A model generated the notes under the pieces. That model saw nothing but the letters and a program-made list of their open reading frames with translations. It was not told the DNA's origin and ran no database searches. Positions 1 to 8,141 of a stretch of DNA of 64,000 nucleotides are shown here, piece after piece; position 1 is the first letter of the stretch, and each line of letters begins with the position of its first letter. Made by a program: the position numbers and the translations under genes. The stretch comes from Pseudochelatococcus sp047501465 (GTDB lineage Bacteria > Pseudomonadota > Alphaproteobacteria > Rhizobiales > Beijerinckiaceae), in NCBI RefSeq assembly GCF_047501465.1, contig NZ_JAZDRL010000002.1, positions 434,001 to 498,000 of the forward strand. The letters run 5' to 3'.

Positions 1-1
1 G

Positions 2-268
2 CGCGCCAAACGCTTGCTATTGCTGACAGATGTGCCAGGTGTACTCGATAAGAACAAGGAACTCCTGCCTGAGCTCACTATAGACGAGTGCCGTCGATTG
101 ATTGCCGATGGCACCATCACGGGGGGTATGATCCCCAAGGTCGAGACTTGCATTTACGCACTCGAACAAGGCGTTGAAGGTGTGGTTATTTTGGATGGCA
201 AGGTATCACATTCTGTCTTGCTTGAGCTTTATACCGACCACGGCGCGGGTACGCTGATCACCCGCTAA
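2..268 (+). CDS. argB: Acetylglutamate kinase, C-terminal part (5' end outside window)
   Basis: ArgB phosphorylates N-acetyl-L-glutamate in the second step of arginine synthesis in the cytoplasm. The frame is open from base 2, so only the last 88 or so residues are seen. These carry the family's C-terminal signatures: LLLLTDVPGVL, then DGTITGGMIPK with the lysine of the ATP site, then the GVILDG-like stretch and the HGAGTLI ending typical of ArgB. It ends with TAA at 266-268. The SMR gene begins 34 bases downstream on the same strand and could be read through from it. The identification rests on motifs and is firm. Confidence 0.95.
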   Translation, partial: RAKRLLLLTDVPGVLDKNKELLPELTIDECRRLIADGTITGGMIPKVETCIYALEQGVEGVVILDGKVSHSVLLELYTDHGAGTLITR

Positions 269-302
269 TCAGCGTACAAAGGCTTCTGGAATAATATCCT
301 AT

Positions 303-638
303 ATGAATAACGCTTATATATTCCTCGCAATCGCTATCGTTTGCGAGGTCATTGCGACCTCTGCGCTCAAGGCATCAGATGGTTTCACACGCATCCTGCC
401 CTCCATCACGACAGGAGTGGGGTATGCGATTGCATTCTATTGCTTATCATTAACACTCAAGCAGATACCGGTGGGCATCGCATATGCCATATGGAGCGGT
501 GCGGGCATTATACTGATTGCGGCTATCGGTGTTATTGCCTTCAATCAAAAGCTTGATGGCCCTGCCATCCTGGGATTGGGACTGATTATCGCTGGCGTTG
601 CCATCATCAATCTGCTCTCAAAAACCGTGGGGCATTGA
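303..638 (+). CDS. Small multidrug resistance (SMR) family efflux pump, EmrE/QacE-like
   Basis: This is a 111-residue inner-membrane protein of four hydrophobic helices, the usual SMR length. The membrane-embedded glutamate lies in the first helix in CEVIATSALK (about residue 14), followed by the SMR signature GIAYAIWSGAG around residue 60. SMR proteins work as antiparallel dimers exchanging protons for cationic drugs. The drug-type helix (EVIATSALK) separates it from the guanidinium-exporter type found at 32275 in this window. The ATG has a weak GGAATAA ribosome site nine bases upstream. I see no guanidine riboswitch before it. The substrate is unknown. Confidence 0.88.
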   Translation: MNNAYIFLAIAIVCEVIATSALKASDGFTRILPSITTGVGYAIAFYCLSLTLKQIPVGIAYAIWSGAGIILIAAIGVIAFNQKLDGPAILGLGLIIAGVAIINLLSKTVGH

Positions 639-765
639 AATAACAATCCAAACGGCAAATGTGCGCTAACGCACACCTAATTACTTTTCACACGGAACGA
701 CCATTTCCGGGCCACGTTTCAGAATAACTATACCATGGCCAGCAGGTCATGCGGAGGGCAGTGCA

Positions 766-1920
766 TTGCAGAATGGCAACCGGATTGGAACTGGTCGCAT
801 TGATACTATCGACTTCTGGCGCGGACTTGTGCTCATCATCATTTTTATCAATCACGTTCCGGGTAATATTTTCGAGACCATAACGCCCCGCAATTTCGGC
901 TTTTCGGACTCTGCCGAGGCATTTGTCTTTATCGCTGGTCTGTCTGTTGCGCTGGCGTGGGGTAAGCGCATCGCGCGTCATGACCTGCGCAGCGTTATCA
1001 ACAAAGCATGGCGCCGCACATTCCTGCTCTACACAATCCACATTTTACTTACTTTTACAGCCATAACCTTATTTGCCATTGCTTTTGTCGTGAGCAGCAA
1101 GGAAATTTTCCTTCTAGGGCATGGCCGGGACGTGATTTTTGATGCACCTGTTGCAGCGCTTTTAGGCGTTCTAAGCCTTGGCCATCAGCTAGGTTATTAT
1201 AATATCTTGCCGCTCTATATCCTGCTGGTGTTTCTGGCGCCTTTCCTGCTTATGTCAGCATGGCGGTGGCCATTAATAACGCTTTCTGTTTCATTCATTG
1301 TCTATGCCATTGCGCAGGCACCGCAAGTCAATCTGCCCAGCTGGCCAGTTACGGGGCTTTGGTTCCTCAACCCGTTTGCGTGGCAATTCGTATTCGTGAT
1401 TGGTATGGTTATCGGGGTGATGATGCGTCGCTCCAACGTGAAATTGCCGACTTCTCCACTTCTGGTTTTTTCAGCCATGGCGTTTATTGGTATCGCCGCT
1501 CTGATTGTCACCAATGCCTTCGGCTTCCGCCCCGGCCTGTTTGATACCGTGCGTGCGCTGGGCGGCTTCGACAAGACGGATATGAGCGTGATGCGGCTAA
1601 CACACTTTATCGCGCTTGCATTTTTGCTCGTCCACTTCCGTATTGGAGAGCGCATACTCGCTGGCCGTTTCGGGCAATTCATGGCATTGATGGGTCGGCA
1701 TGGTCTTGGTGTGTTTGCCCTGGGATCAGTGCTCAGCAGCATGGGACAGATCGTCTCCACTGTAACAGAAGGCACCCGCCTTTCCGGCACAACGCTTACG
1801 GGGCTGATTGTCGTGCCAGCAGGTATCATGTGCCTGTACTGGTTTGCCCGTTTTGTAGAACGCCCTACAGATACAAATCCAGCCGAAGTGCAGACTCATC
1901 CGACGACCGCAGCGGCATGA
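766..1920 (+). CDS. opgC: OpgC-family glucan succinyltransferase
   Basis: This is a 384-residue multi-spanning membrane protein of the OpgC family. The N-terminal motif DFWRGLVLIIIFINHVPGN (about 16-34) is the family's acyltransferase-like first segment, followed by about nine more hydrophobic segments. In proteobacteria OpgC adds succinyl groups to osmoregulated periplasmic glucans at the periplasmic face of the inner membrane. The start is a TTG at 766 with a good GGAGGG ribosome site at 753-758; no in-frame ATG lies nearby. No opgG/opgH is in the window, so the glucan substrate is inferred from family membership. A low-complexity Thr/Pro/Ala tail ends the protein. Confidence 0.82.
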   Translation: MQNGNRIGTGRIDTIDFWRGLVLIIIFINHVPGNIFETITPRNFGFSDSAEAFVFIAGLSVALAWGKRIARHDLRSVINKAWRRTFLLYTIHILLTFTAITLFAIAFVVSSKEIFLLGHGRDVIFDAPVAALLGVLSLGHQLGYYNILPLYILLVFLAPFLLMSAWRWPLITLSVSFIVYAIAQAPQVNLPSWPVTGLWFLNPFAWQFVFVIGMVIGVMMRRSNVKLPTSPLLVFSAMAFIGIAALIVTNAFGFRPGLFDTVRALGGFDKTDMSVMRLTHFIALAFLLVHFRIGERILAGRFGQFMALMGRHGLGVFALGSVLSSMGQIVSTVTEGTRLSGTTLTGLIVVPAGIMCLYWFARFVERPTDTNPAEVQTHPTTAAA

Positions 1921-1950
1921 TTATGGCCATTTTTCCCCACACAGAGGCCC

Positions 1951-2739
1951 TTACTTTTGTGCCACAATGAAAAGGCGTGGAAAGGCTAACAACACCTTTC
2001 CATCAGCCCGCATATGATAATGTGCGGCCAGCTTCTCGGTATAATCAGCCAGAAATAAAGCCTGTTCAGATGCATCAAGCAGACCAAGATAGGGCAGCAG
2101 ACCAGTGCCCTTACCCCATTCTGCAATAGCGTTCACATCATCAAGTGGATGTTGGTAAATCGTATGCCAGATATCAACCCGCCGCATATATGGGGTCAGC
2201 ATATCGTAATATGCCGTAACGCATGCGAGCTTCATGCGCTCAATACCGGCAAGGCGGGCCGACCATGGTCCCGCAGCCGCAACTTCGCGAATTAAGCGGT
2301 GCGATGGCTGATCGAGATTATCAGGCATCTGTACCGCGAGAACGCCGCCCCGCGTCAGCAGTTCAACAAGTGATGGCAGTAGCGTTGCATGATCGGGCAA
2401 CCATTGCAGCACAGCATTGGCATAGAGAAGATCAAAGGGCCCATGATCGCGCCAAGAATCTTCTGAGCTTTGGGAAGCTGCAGCGACATCGCCTTCGAGA
2501 AACTGGACATGCGGCAAACGTATACGTGCTTTTTCGAGCATGTCGGGCGCAGTATCTACCCCAATCACTCGCGCCTTCGGAAAGCGTTCCACGAGCAGTT
2601 GCGTGGAATTTCCCGGCCCACACCCCAGATCCGCGACCATACGGGGTGCAGTGAGGGGCACCTGGGCCAACAGATCCCGCGCAGGGCGTGTACGTTCATT
2701 CTCAAACTTAAGATACTGACGCGCATCCCATTGCGGCAT
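1951..2739 (-). CDS. tam: Trans-aconitate 2-methyltransferase
   Basis: This cytoplasmic SAM-dependent methyltransferase has 262 residues from the chosen start; E. coli Tam has 252. The opening PQWDARQYLKFENERTRPA matches the Tam N-terminus, and SAM motif I reads VADLGCGPGNST at residues 35-46, followed by the acidic ribose-binding residue in VIGVD. Tam methylates trans-aconitate, a spontaneous inhibitory isomer of cis-aconitate. I chose the ATG at 2739 because GAGGGGG stands five to six bases upstream; the frame stays open to another ATG at 2757, which has no such site. It lies convergent to opgC, with its stop 30 bases away. Confidence 0.9.
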   Translation of the reverse strand: MPQWDARQYLKFENERTRPARDLLAQVPLTAPRMVADLGCGPGNSTQLLVERFPKARVIGVDTAPDMLEKARIRLPHVQFLEGDVAAASQSSEDSWRDHGPFDLLYANAVLQWLPDHATLLPSLVELLTRGGVLAVQMPDNLDQPSHRLIREVAAAGPWSARLAGIERMKLACVTAYYDMLTPYMRRVDIWHTIYQHPLDDVNAIAEWGKGTGLLPYLGLLDASEQALFLADYTEKLAAHYHMRADGKVLLAFPRLFIVAQK

Positions 2740-2895
2740 AGTAGCCCCCTCATGCATGAAAGCAAAAAATGGCTAGAGCGCCGCTTATTCAAGCAACCGC
2801 AGAAATGGCGCTCTTTAACAATGCATCAAAAGAAGCCAGAGAGCGGCATTCGCTCTCTGATCTGATACAGTAACGCTTTCGAGTGCACTTGGATG

Positions 2896-2942
2896 CAAAA
2901 AAGATGAGAGCGAAACAGCAATAATGCATTTCGCTCTCATAT
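2896..2942 (-). terminator. Rho-independent terminator of ettA
   Basis: A 12-base perfect stem (2904-2915 pairing with 2929-2940, ATGAGAGCGAAA and its complement) is followed on the minus strand by a run of six T (AAAAAA at 2898-2903 on the plus strand). It lies about ten bases past the ettA stop. Confidence 0.8.
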
Positions 2943-2951
2943 ATGGCCGGC

Positions 2952-4607
2952 TTACCGCCCAAATTTTTTGTACTGAATGCGCTTGGGTATGGTGGAATCG
3001 ATACCCAGACGGCGCTTTTTGTCTTCCTCATAATCCTGGAAGTTACCCTCGAACCATTCGACATGGCTATCGCCTTCGAAGGCCAGAATGTGGGTTGCAA
3101 TCCGGTCAAGGAACATACGATCATGGCTGATGATAACAGCGCAACCGGCGAAGTCTTCCAGCGCCTCTTCAAGCGCGCGCAAGGTTTCAACGTCCAGATC
3201 GTTGGTTGGTTCGTCGAGCAACAGTACGTTCGCACCCGACTTCAGCATCTTGGCAAGATGGACGCGGTTACGCTCACCACCTGATAGCATGCCGACCTTC
3301 TTCTGCTGATCACCACCCTTGAAGTTAAAGGCAGAGCAATAAGCCCGCGAGTTAATTTCGCGCTTGCCCAGATAGATGACATCATTACCGCCAGAGACTT
3401 CTTCCCATACGGTCTTTTTATCATCAAGCGCATCGCGCGACTGATCAACATAACCAAGCTGGACCGATTCACCGATGGTGATCGATCCTGCATCCGGTTT
3501 TTCCTGTTCGGTGATCATCCGGAACAGCGTGGTTTTACCTGCACCGTTTGGACCAATGACGCCCACGATACCACCCGGAGGCAGTTTGAAGCTCAGATCC
3601 TCAATCAGCAGCTGATCGCCAAAACCCTTATTGAGATTCTCGAAATTGATAACGTTGTTACCAAGTCGCTCGGCAATCGGAATGATGATCTGTGCAGTTG
3701 TTGGGCCTTTTTCGTTAGCCTTCTGCACGAGCTCTTCATAACGCTGGATACGCGCCTTGCTCTTTGCCTGACGGGCACGGGGAGAAGCCGCCATCCACTC
3801 GCTCTCACGCTCAAGCGTGCGCTGATGCGCTTCGTCCTCGCGGCCCTCCTGCGCCAGACGCTTCTGCTTCTGCGTCAACCATGAGGAGTAATTGCCCTCA
3901 TAAGGAATGCCACGGCCACGATCGAGCTCAAGAATCCAGCTCGTCACGTTGTCGAGGAAGTATCGATCATGGGTAACAATCAGGATTGCGCCGGGATATT
4001 GACGCAGATGCCCTTCAAGCCATGCCACTGTTTCAGCATCAAGATGGTTGGTTGGTTCATCGAGCAGCAGCAGATCGGGCTGCCAGAGCAAAAGCTTGCA
4101 TAACGCCACGCGACGCTTTTCACCGCCCGAGAGGCTCTCAATATTCGCATCATCAGGCGGGCAACGCAGTGCATCCATCGCCTGATCAACGCGACTATCC
4201 AGATCCCAAAGATCCTGCGCTTCGATAGCGTCTTGCAACCGCGTCATCTCATCAGCGGTTTCTTCCGAGTAGTTCATGGCGAGTTCGTTGTACTTGTCAA
4301 GAATGGCCTTCTTTTCGGCCACGCCCTCCATCACATTCTCGCGCACGGTCTTTGTAGGATCCAGCTGCGGTTCCTGTGGCAGGTAGCCAACGCGCGCGCC
4401 TTCTGCCGCCCAGGCTTCACCACTGTAATCCTTGTCAGTACCAGCCATGATGCGCAGCAGCGTCGATTTACCGGCACCGTTGACACCAAGCACACCGATC
4501 TTTGCGCCGGGATAAAAGGACAGATGTACATTGTCGAGGACCTTCTTCCCGCCGGGGAAAGTCTTGGACAAGCCATGCATATGATAAACGTACTGGTAGG
4601 AGGCCAT
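2952..4607 (-). CDS. ettA: Energy-dependent translational throttle protein EttA (ABC-F ATPase)
   Basis: EttA is a soluble ABC-F protein that binds the ribosomal E site and gates the first translocation step according to the ATP/ADP ratio. This copy has 551 residues, close to E. coli's 555. Two ABC domains are visible: Walker A GVNGAGKS at 41-48 and signature LSGGEKRR in the first, then GPNGAGKTT and LSGGERNR in the second. The charged linker between them carries the P-site tRNA interaction motif typical of the subfamily. The start MASYQYVYHM at 4607 matches the family start; the reading frame continues upstream to 4709 without family similarity. It is single, minus strand, and ends in a strong hairpin terminator. 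Confidence 0.95.
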   Translation of the reverse strand: MASYQYVYHMHGLSKTFPGGKKVLDNVHLSFYPGAKIGVLGVNGAGKSTLLRIMAGTDKDYSGEAWAAEGARVGYLPQEPQLDPTKTVRENVMEGVAEKKAILDKYNELAMNYSEETADEMTRLQDAIEAQDLWDLDSRVDQAMDALRCPPDDANIESLSGGEKRRVALCKLLLWQPDLLLLDEPTNHLDAETVAWLEGHLRQYPGAILIVTHDRYFLDNVTSWILELDRGRGIPYEGNYSSWLTQKQKRLAQEGREDEAHQRTLERESEWMAASPRARQAKSKARIQRYEELVQKANEKGPTTAQIIIPIAERLGNNVINFENLNKGFGDQLLIEDLSFKLPPGGIVGVIGPNGAGKTTLFRMITEQEKPDAGSITIGESVQLGYVDQSRDALDDKKTVWEEVSGGNDVIYLGKREINSRAYCSAFNFKGGDQQKKVGMLSGGERNRVHLAKMLKSGANVLLLDEPTNDLDVETLRALEEALEDFAGCAVIISHDRMFLDRIATHILAFEGDSHVEWFEGNFQDYEEDKKRRLGIDSTIPKRIQYKKFGR

Positions 4608-4870
4608 TGGTCTCTCTGCTGATGAACACGACGGATGCATGTTACAGCACCCATACATGTTGATTTCCAAAAAACATTGCTGAGAAGCAGTTAGCAGGCA
4701 CAAGCGCATGCTTCAAGCGCAACAGCACGTTTGTGGACCTATATGTATGTTCAGGATGCCCTGAAAAGTAAAAATCGGCTGTGCGAGAAGCGCTATTATC
4801 GCACTCTGTGGGTTGAAGGAAAGAGAGAATCGTTTCTATAATTTTAGTTGCTTTTGACTCAGGCGAATGA

Positions 4871-5623
4871 ATGCAGACCCTCACCCGGCCTAATGTGCTA
4901 CGTTTTGACTGGCAACCGGCCATCCGAACCATTCCTGAAGGACACTTTGTAGCGGCGATCGGCGACGTTCACGGCCATGCGCATCTGCTTGATACAATGC
5001 ATGATGCTATCAAGCGTGAGCTGGATGAAATTGGCCCCGATGAAGCAACTGTCATTCATCTTGGTGATCTGATTGATCGCGGACCTCGCAATCGCGAGGC
5101 GCTTTTGCTCGCCCGTCAAGGTGTTGCCGGCACAACGACCATCACCTTACGCGGCAACCATGAAGATCGTTTCCTTGCCTATCTAGGTGGATCGGAAGAA
5201 GCGCTGGAGCCTTGGCTTGACGGTGGCGGCATGGGCATGTTTACTCAGATGGGGCTCGATCCCGGACAAATCACGCCTGCTGAATTTCGTGCTAAATTCG
5301 GCGAGGATCTTGCGCAATGGCTTGAAGACACACCCGTCATCCATCGCATTGGACAGCTGGTGTTTGTGCATGCTGGTATTGATCCTTCACTCCCCCTTGA
5401 TCGGCAAGACCCTCATACTCTTATGTGGGTTCGCCGCGAATGGCTCGACACCCCTGGCCCCTATCCTGAAGGCGTTGCCGTGCTACATGGGCACATTCCT
5501 CGCCGGACTATCGATTTCAGAAACCGTCACCGAATCGATCTCGATAGCGGGGTAGTAAACTGGGGTATTCTTTCGGGGCTTGTTATCAGCGGCAACAGAA
5601 TGCGTTTGCTGCAGGTCAGCTGA
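4871..5623 (+). CDS. PPP-family metallophosphatase (serine/threonine or Ap4A-type phosphatase)
   Basis: This is a 250-residue calcineurin-like phosphoesterase. The three metal-binding signatures of the PPP family are in order: GDVHG at 31-35, GDLIDRG at 65-71 and GNHED at 95-99, with a later VHAGIDP and LHGHIP supplying further metal histidines. Bacterial relatives dephosphorylate phosphoproteins or hydrolyse Ap4A; the sequence does not separate these. The ATG at 4871 has AGG seven bases before it. It runs divergently from ettA with a 263-base gap that must hold both promoters. I am confident of the enzyme class, not of the substrate. Confidence 0.85.
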   Translation: MQTLTRPNVLRFDWQPAIRTIPEGHFVAAIGDVHGHAHLLDTMHDAIKRELDEIGPDEATVIHLGDLIDRGPRNREALLLARQGVAGTTTITLRGNHEDRFLAYLGGSEEALEPWLDGGGMGMFTQMGLDPGQITPAEFRAKFGEDLAQWLEDTPVIHRIGQLVFVHAGIDPSLPLDRQDPHTLMWVRREWLDTPGPYPEGVAVLHGHIPRRTIDFRNRHRIDLDSGVVNWGILSGLVISGNRMRLLQVS

Positions 5624-5971
5624 TATAACTTGGCATTACTCTATAGCCAATGCTTATGCCTACCCATGATTCGTCTAAAACCAGCAAATGAATTTTAACG
5701 CTCTTGATTGCCGGAAAGATATTTTTAATTCAACATTATAATCAAATAGATATGGCAAGATATGGATTTTGACGCCATCATAGATATGAAATGATTTTTT
5801 GCTTTTAAGCCTTCTTATCAGGCAGAAAAACGACGAAATGTAGTGATCATTATCTGCGCAAGACAAAAAAGCATTTTGTCTCACTTAAATATAAAGCCGT
5901 AAATCCGACATAGTTTGAAGCGATATAGCTCAATAATTAATGACCTATTATCAGTGACTTGTGGCACCATC
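5624..5971. other. Intergenic, AT-rich, nothing recognised
   Basis: There are 348 bases between the phosphatase and the permease. I see no RNA gene, clear terminator or credible ORF. A TTG at 5915 could extend the permease by 19 codons, but it has no ribosome site. Confidence 0.5.
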
Positions 5972-6916
5972 ATGTCTGATACTACAGTTGTGCCTACCCC
6001 CTCCCTCGTGACAAATGCCACCGTTGCCGGTATTGGCCTAATGGTGTTTGGCTTATTCGTTTTTGGCGCCAATGATGTGATGGGTAAGTGGCTTGTTGCC
6101 ACCTATTCCGTTGGGCAGATCCTGCTCATTCGCTCCCTCGCAGCGTTGCTGATCCTCTCTCCCTTCATTCTACGGCAGGGTCTACGGTCATTTTGGCATC
6201 TGCCACGCCCACGCGTACAAATCGCTCGTGCACTTTGCGCGACTGGAGACGTTGCTCTATTTTACTGGGCTGTAGCTTACTTGCCTCTTGCAGACGTTAT
6301 GACATTCTACCTCGCTGGTCCCATTTATGTCATGGTAATGTCAGCACTTTTCCTGCGAGAACGTGTTGGTATGGCACAGTGGGTTGCAGTCGCCATAGGT
6401 TTTGGAGGCGTATTGACGGCTCTTGGCCCATCGATTGCCTCTCTCTCCTGGCCTTCCCTTATTGCGCTTGGCGGCAGCCTGTCATTTTCGGGTTTAATGG
6501 TGCTAACCCGCATGTCACGCGGCACCGGAGATGTGCATCTGGTCACGACCCAGATCATTGCCAGCCTTATATTGGGGTTGATTGCCGCGCCATTTGGCTG
6601 GGTCGCGCCGAACATGATGGGTTTTGTGATGATGGGCACGCTTGGTGTCGTCTCAATGAGCGCTTATCTGTGTGTTAATCGCGCCCTAAAATTGGCACCA
6701 GCCTCCGTTGTTATACCTTATCAATATACGCTCATCATCTGGGCAGTTGTGTTCGGATATTTATTTTTCGACGAGATTCCAAAGATCACTACACTTTTGG
6801 GCGCAGCTATCATTGTTGGCGCGGGAATATTCCTATTCTTGCGAGAGCAAGCGCAAGCGCCTCAATCCACCGAAACACCCGATCCAACTGAGCTTCCTGC
6901 ATCTATTGGATTGTAG
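5972..6916 (+). CDS. EamA/DMT-superfamily permease (RhaT/YdcZ-like, ten helices)
   Basis: This is a 314-residue inner-membrane protein with ten predicted hydrophobic helices arranged as two EamA repeats (about residues 15-150 and 165-300). The first repeat starts with GLFVFGANDVMGKWLV and contains the loop RQGLRSFWHLPRPR between helices 2 and 3; the second ends with VVFGYLFFDEIPK, the usual EamA helix-9 turn. DMT permeases of this kind export amino acids or other metabolites, but the substrate is not predictable here. The start MSDTTVVPTP at 5972 is the first ATG in frame. An insertion sequence lies 115 bases downstream. Confidence 0.85.
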   Translation: MSDTTVVPTPSLVTNATVAGIGLMVFGLFVFGANDVMGKWLVATYSVGQILLIRSLAALLILSPFILRQGLRSFWHLPRPRVQIARALCATGDVALFYWAVAYLPLADVMTFYLAGPIYVMVMSALFLRERVGMAQWVAVAIGFGGVLTALGPSIASLSWPSLIALGGSLSFSGLMVLTRMSRGTGDVHLVTTQIIASLILGLIAAPFGWVAPNMMGFVMMGTLGVVSMSAYLCVNRALKLAPASVVIPYQYTLIIWAVVFGYLFFDEIPKITTLLGAAIIVGAGIFLFLREQAQAPQSTETPDPTELPASIGL

Positions 6917-7031
6917 GATTAAAGATAAGTTTTTAAATTATTACTGCCTTACCCTCGCCATAAACAGTCACCCGCCTACCTCAACAAGCATATAAGACTC
7001 ACAAATAAAGCATACATTAGTCTCAGGTGTA

Positions 7032-7882
7032 GGCTGAGGATTCAAATTAAGTAATACGAGAATAAGATAGCGATTGTTACGGCGTTGAGGAACGATTGAG
7101 CTGATTTGTCATATCGTGTAGCGATGCGGCGCCAGTTTTTGAGTTTGGCAAAGCATGCCTCCACCCTCCATCTTTTTTTATAAAGCTCTGTATCAATTGT
7201 ATTTTTGACTTTTGCATTTTTTCGGTCTGGCACACAATATGTGATGTTTGCGGCTTCAACGCAGGCGCGGATGTCTTTGGAAACATAGCCTGTATCCGCC
7301 AGTATCTGGCGTAAATTTGGATGATTGCAGGCGTTGATCAGCAGCGGGGCGAGGCAAACATCGTGAATGTTGCCACCCGTGATCAACCATGCGACGGGTT
7401 TGCCGCGCCCGTTACAGGCCAGGTGGATTTTACTCGTCCAACCGCCGCAAGATCGACCTGTGGCAGGACATCCTTTTTTTGGGCGCCAAGAGCCGAACGC
7501 TGTACCCGTATCGTGGTCGAATCTATCATAAGTGTCTCATCTTGCGCGTCTTTTTCGGATAAAGCCTGAAAAATACGCGTCCAGACGCCCTGAGCGTTCC
7601 AGCGTTGATAGCGCGTGTAAAGTGTTTTGTGTGGTCCGTAAATCGCCGGAGCCTGCCGCCACATCACACCCGACTGAAGAACATAAACAATCCCCGATAC
7701 GACCCGCCGATCATTTACACGCCGCCGTCCCCGCTTCACCTTCGGCAACAAATCCTGCAATTTGGACCAGGCAATGTCATTGATATAAAAAGGATATCCA
7801 CCCATCAGAAACCTCAAAATTAAAGCGATGATGGGAGTGAATCAAAACACTTATAAATATTCGTTAATTTGAAGGCTTAACC
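7032..7882 (-). mobile_element. Complete insertion sequence, IS5 family, IS427 group
   Basis: This element of about 851 bp carries one frameshifted transposase. Imperfect inverted repeats end it: 7031-7050 and the complement of 7864-7883 match at 16 of 20 positions, including a perfect TTCAAATTAA core. A TA dinucleotide stands at each edge (7030-7031 and 7883-7884), as expected for the TA target duplication of the IS427 group. The size is normal for that group. Nothing is visibly broken, so the element may still be active. It sits 259 bases upstream of ugpB, oriented away from it. Confidence 0.85.
7042..7817 (-). CDS. IS427-type transposase made by programmed -1 frameshift
   Basis: Two overlapping frames together encode one DDE transposase. 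The first (7383-7817) has the N-terminal DUF4096-like part with WSKLQDLLPK and the first catalytic aspartate in MIDSTTIR. The second (from about 7476 down to 7042) continues with KIHLACNGRG, then ITGGNIHD, then the second aspartate in LADTGYVS, and the glutamate in WRVEACFAKLKNWRR. The frames join at A AAA AAG within a run of seven A (T7 at 7474-7480 on the plus strand). A -1 slip there restores the missing GRSCGGWTSK segment, so this looks like programmed frameshifting rather than a mutation. The stop codon lies inside the terminal repeat. Confidence 0.85.
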
Positions 7883-8032
7883 TAATTTACATATTCTGCC
7901 GATAAATAAAATGATAAGTTTTGATGTTGTGTGATTAATATTGCACAATAAAAGCGATGGAATTGTTATTTCTAGCGTATCGAAACATTCATTTTTATGT
8001 AAGGTAATGGTCATTGAAGCCACAAAAATGAA

Positions 8033-8117
8033 TTGACGTTTGAGCGCATAGTCATTAGAAGCGCTCAAAATTTAGTCTTCCATCGTTCATGAAGGCGTGC
8101 CCATGTTATTTGAGCGC
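8033..8117 (+). promoter_or_regulatory. ugp promoter region with three TTTGAGCGC operator-like sites
   Basis: TTTGAGCGC occurs at 8039-8047, in inverse orientation at 8061-8069, and again at 8109-8117. A TTGACG (-35-like, 8033-8038) is followed at about 17 bases by TAGAAG, so the first two sites would overlap the promoter. The CG-centred half-site is of the kind bound by LacI-family regulators. Function is inferred from geometry only, and no regulator gene is next to the operon. Confidence 0.4.
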
Positions 8118-8141
8118 GCTTGCAGCCCGTGAATAACGAGT

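Noticed and set aside
269..302. Guanidine riboswitch for the first SMR gene
   Set aside because: Only 34 bases separate it from argB and no ACGR-loop hairpins are present; its helix motif is also of the drug-exporter type.
7042..7817. Transposase read as a broken pseudogene because it lies in two frames
   Set aside because: The frames join exactly at an A AAA AAG slippery site and all catalytic residues are kept, as in functional IS427-group elements.
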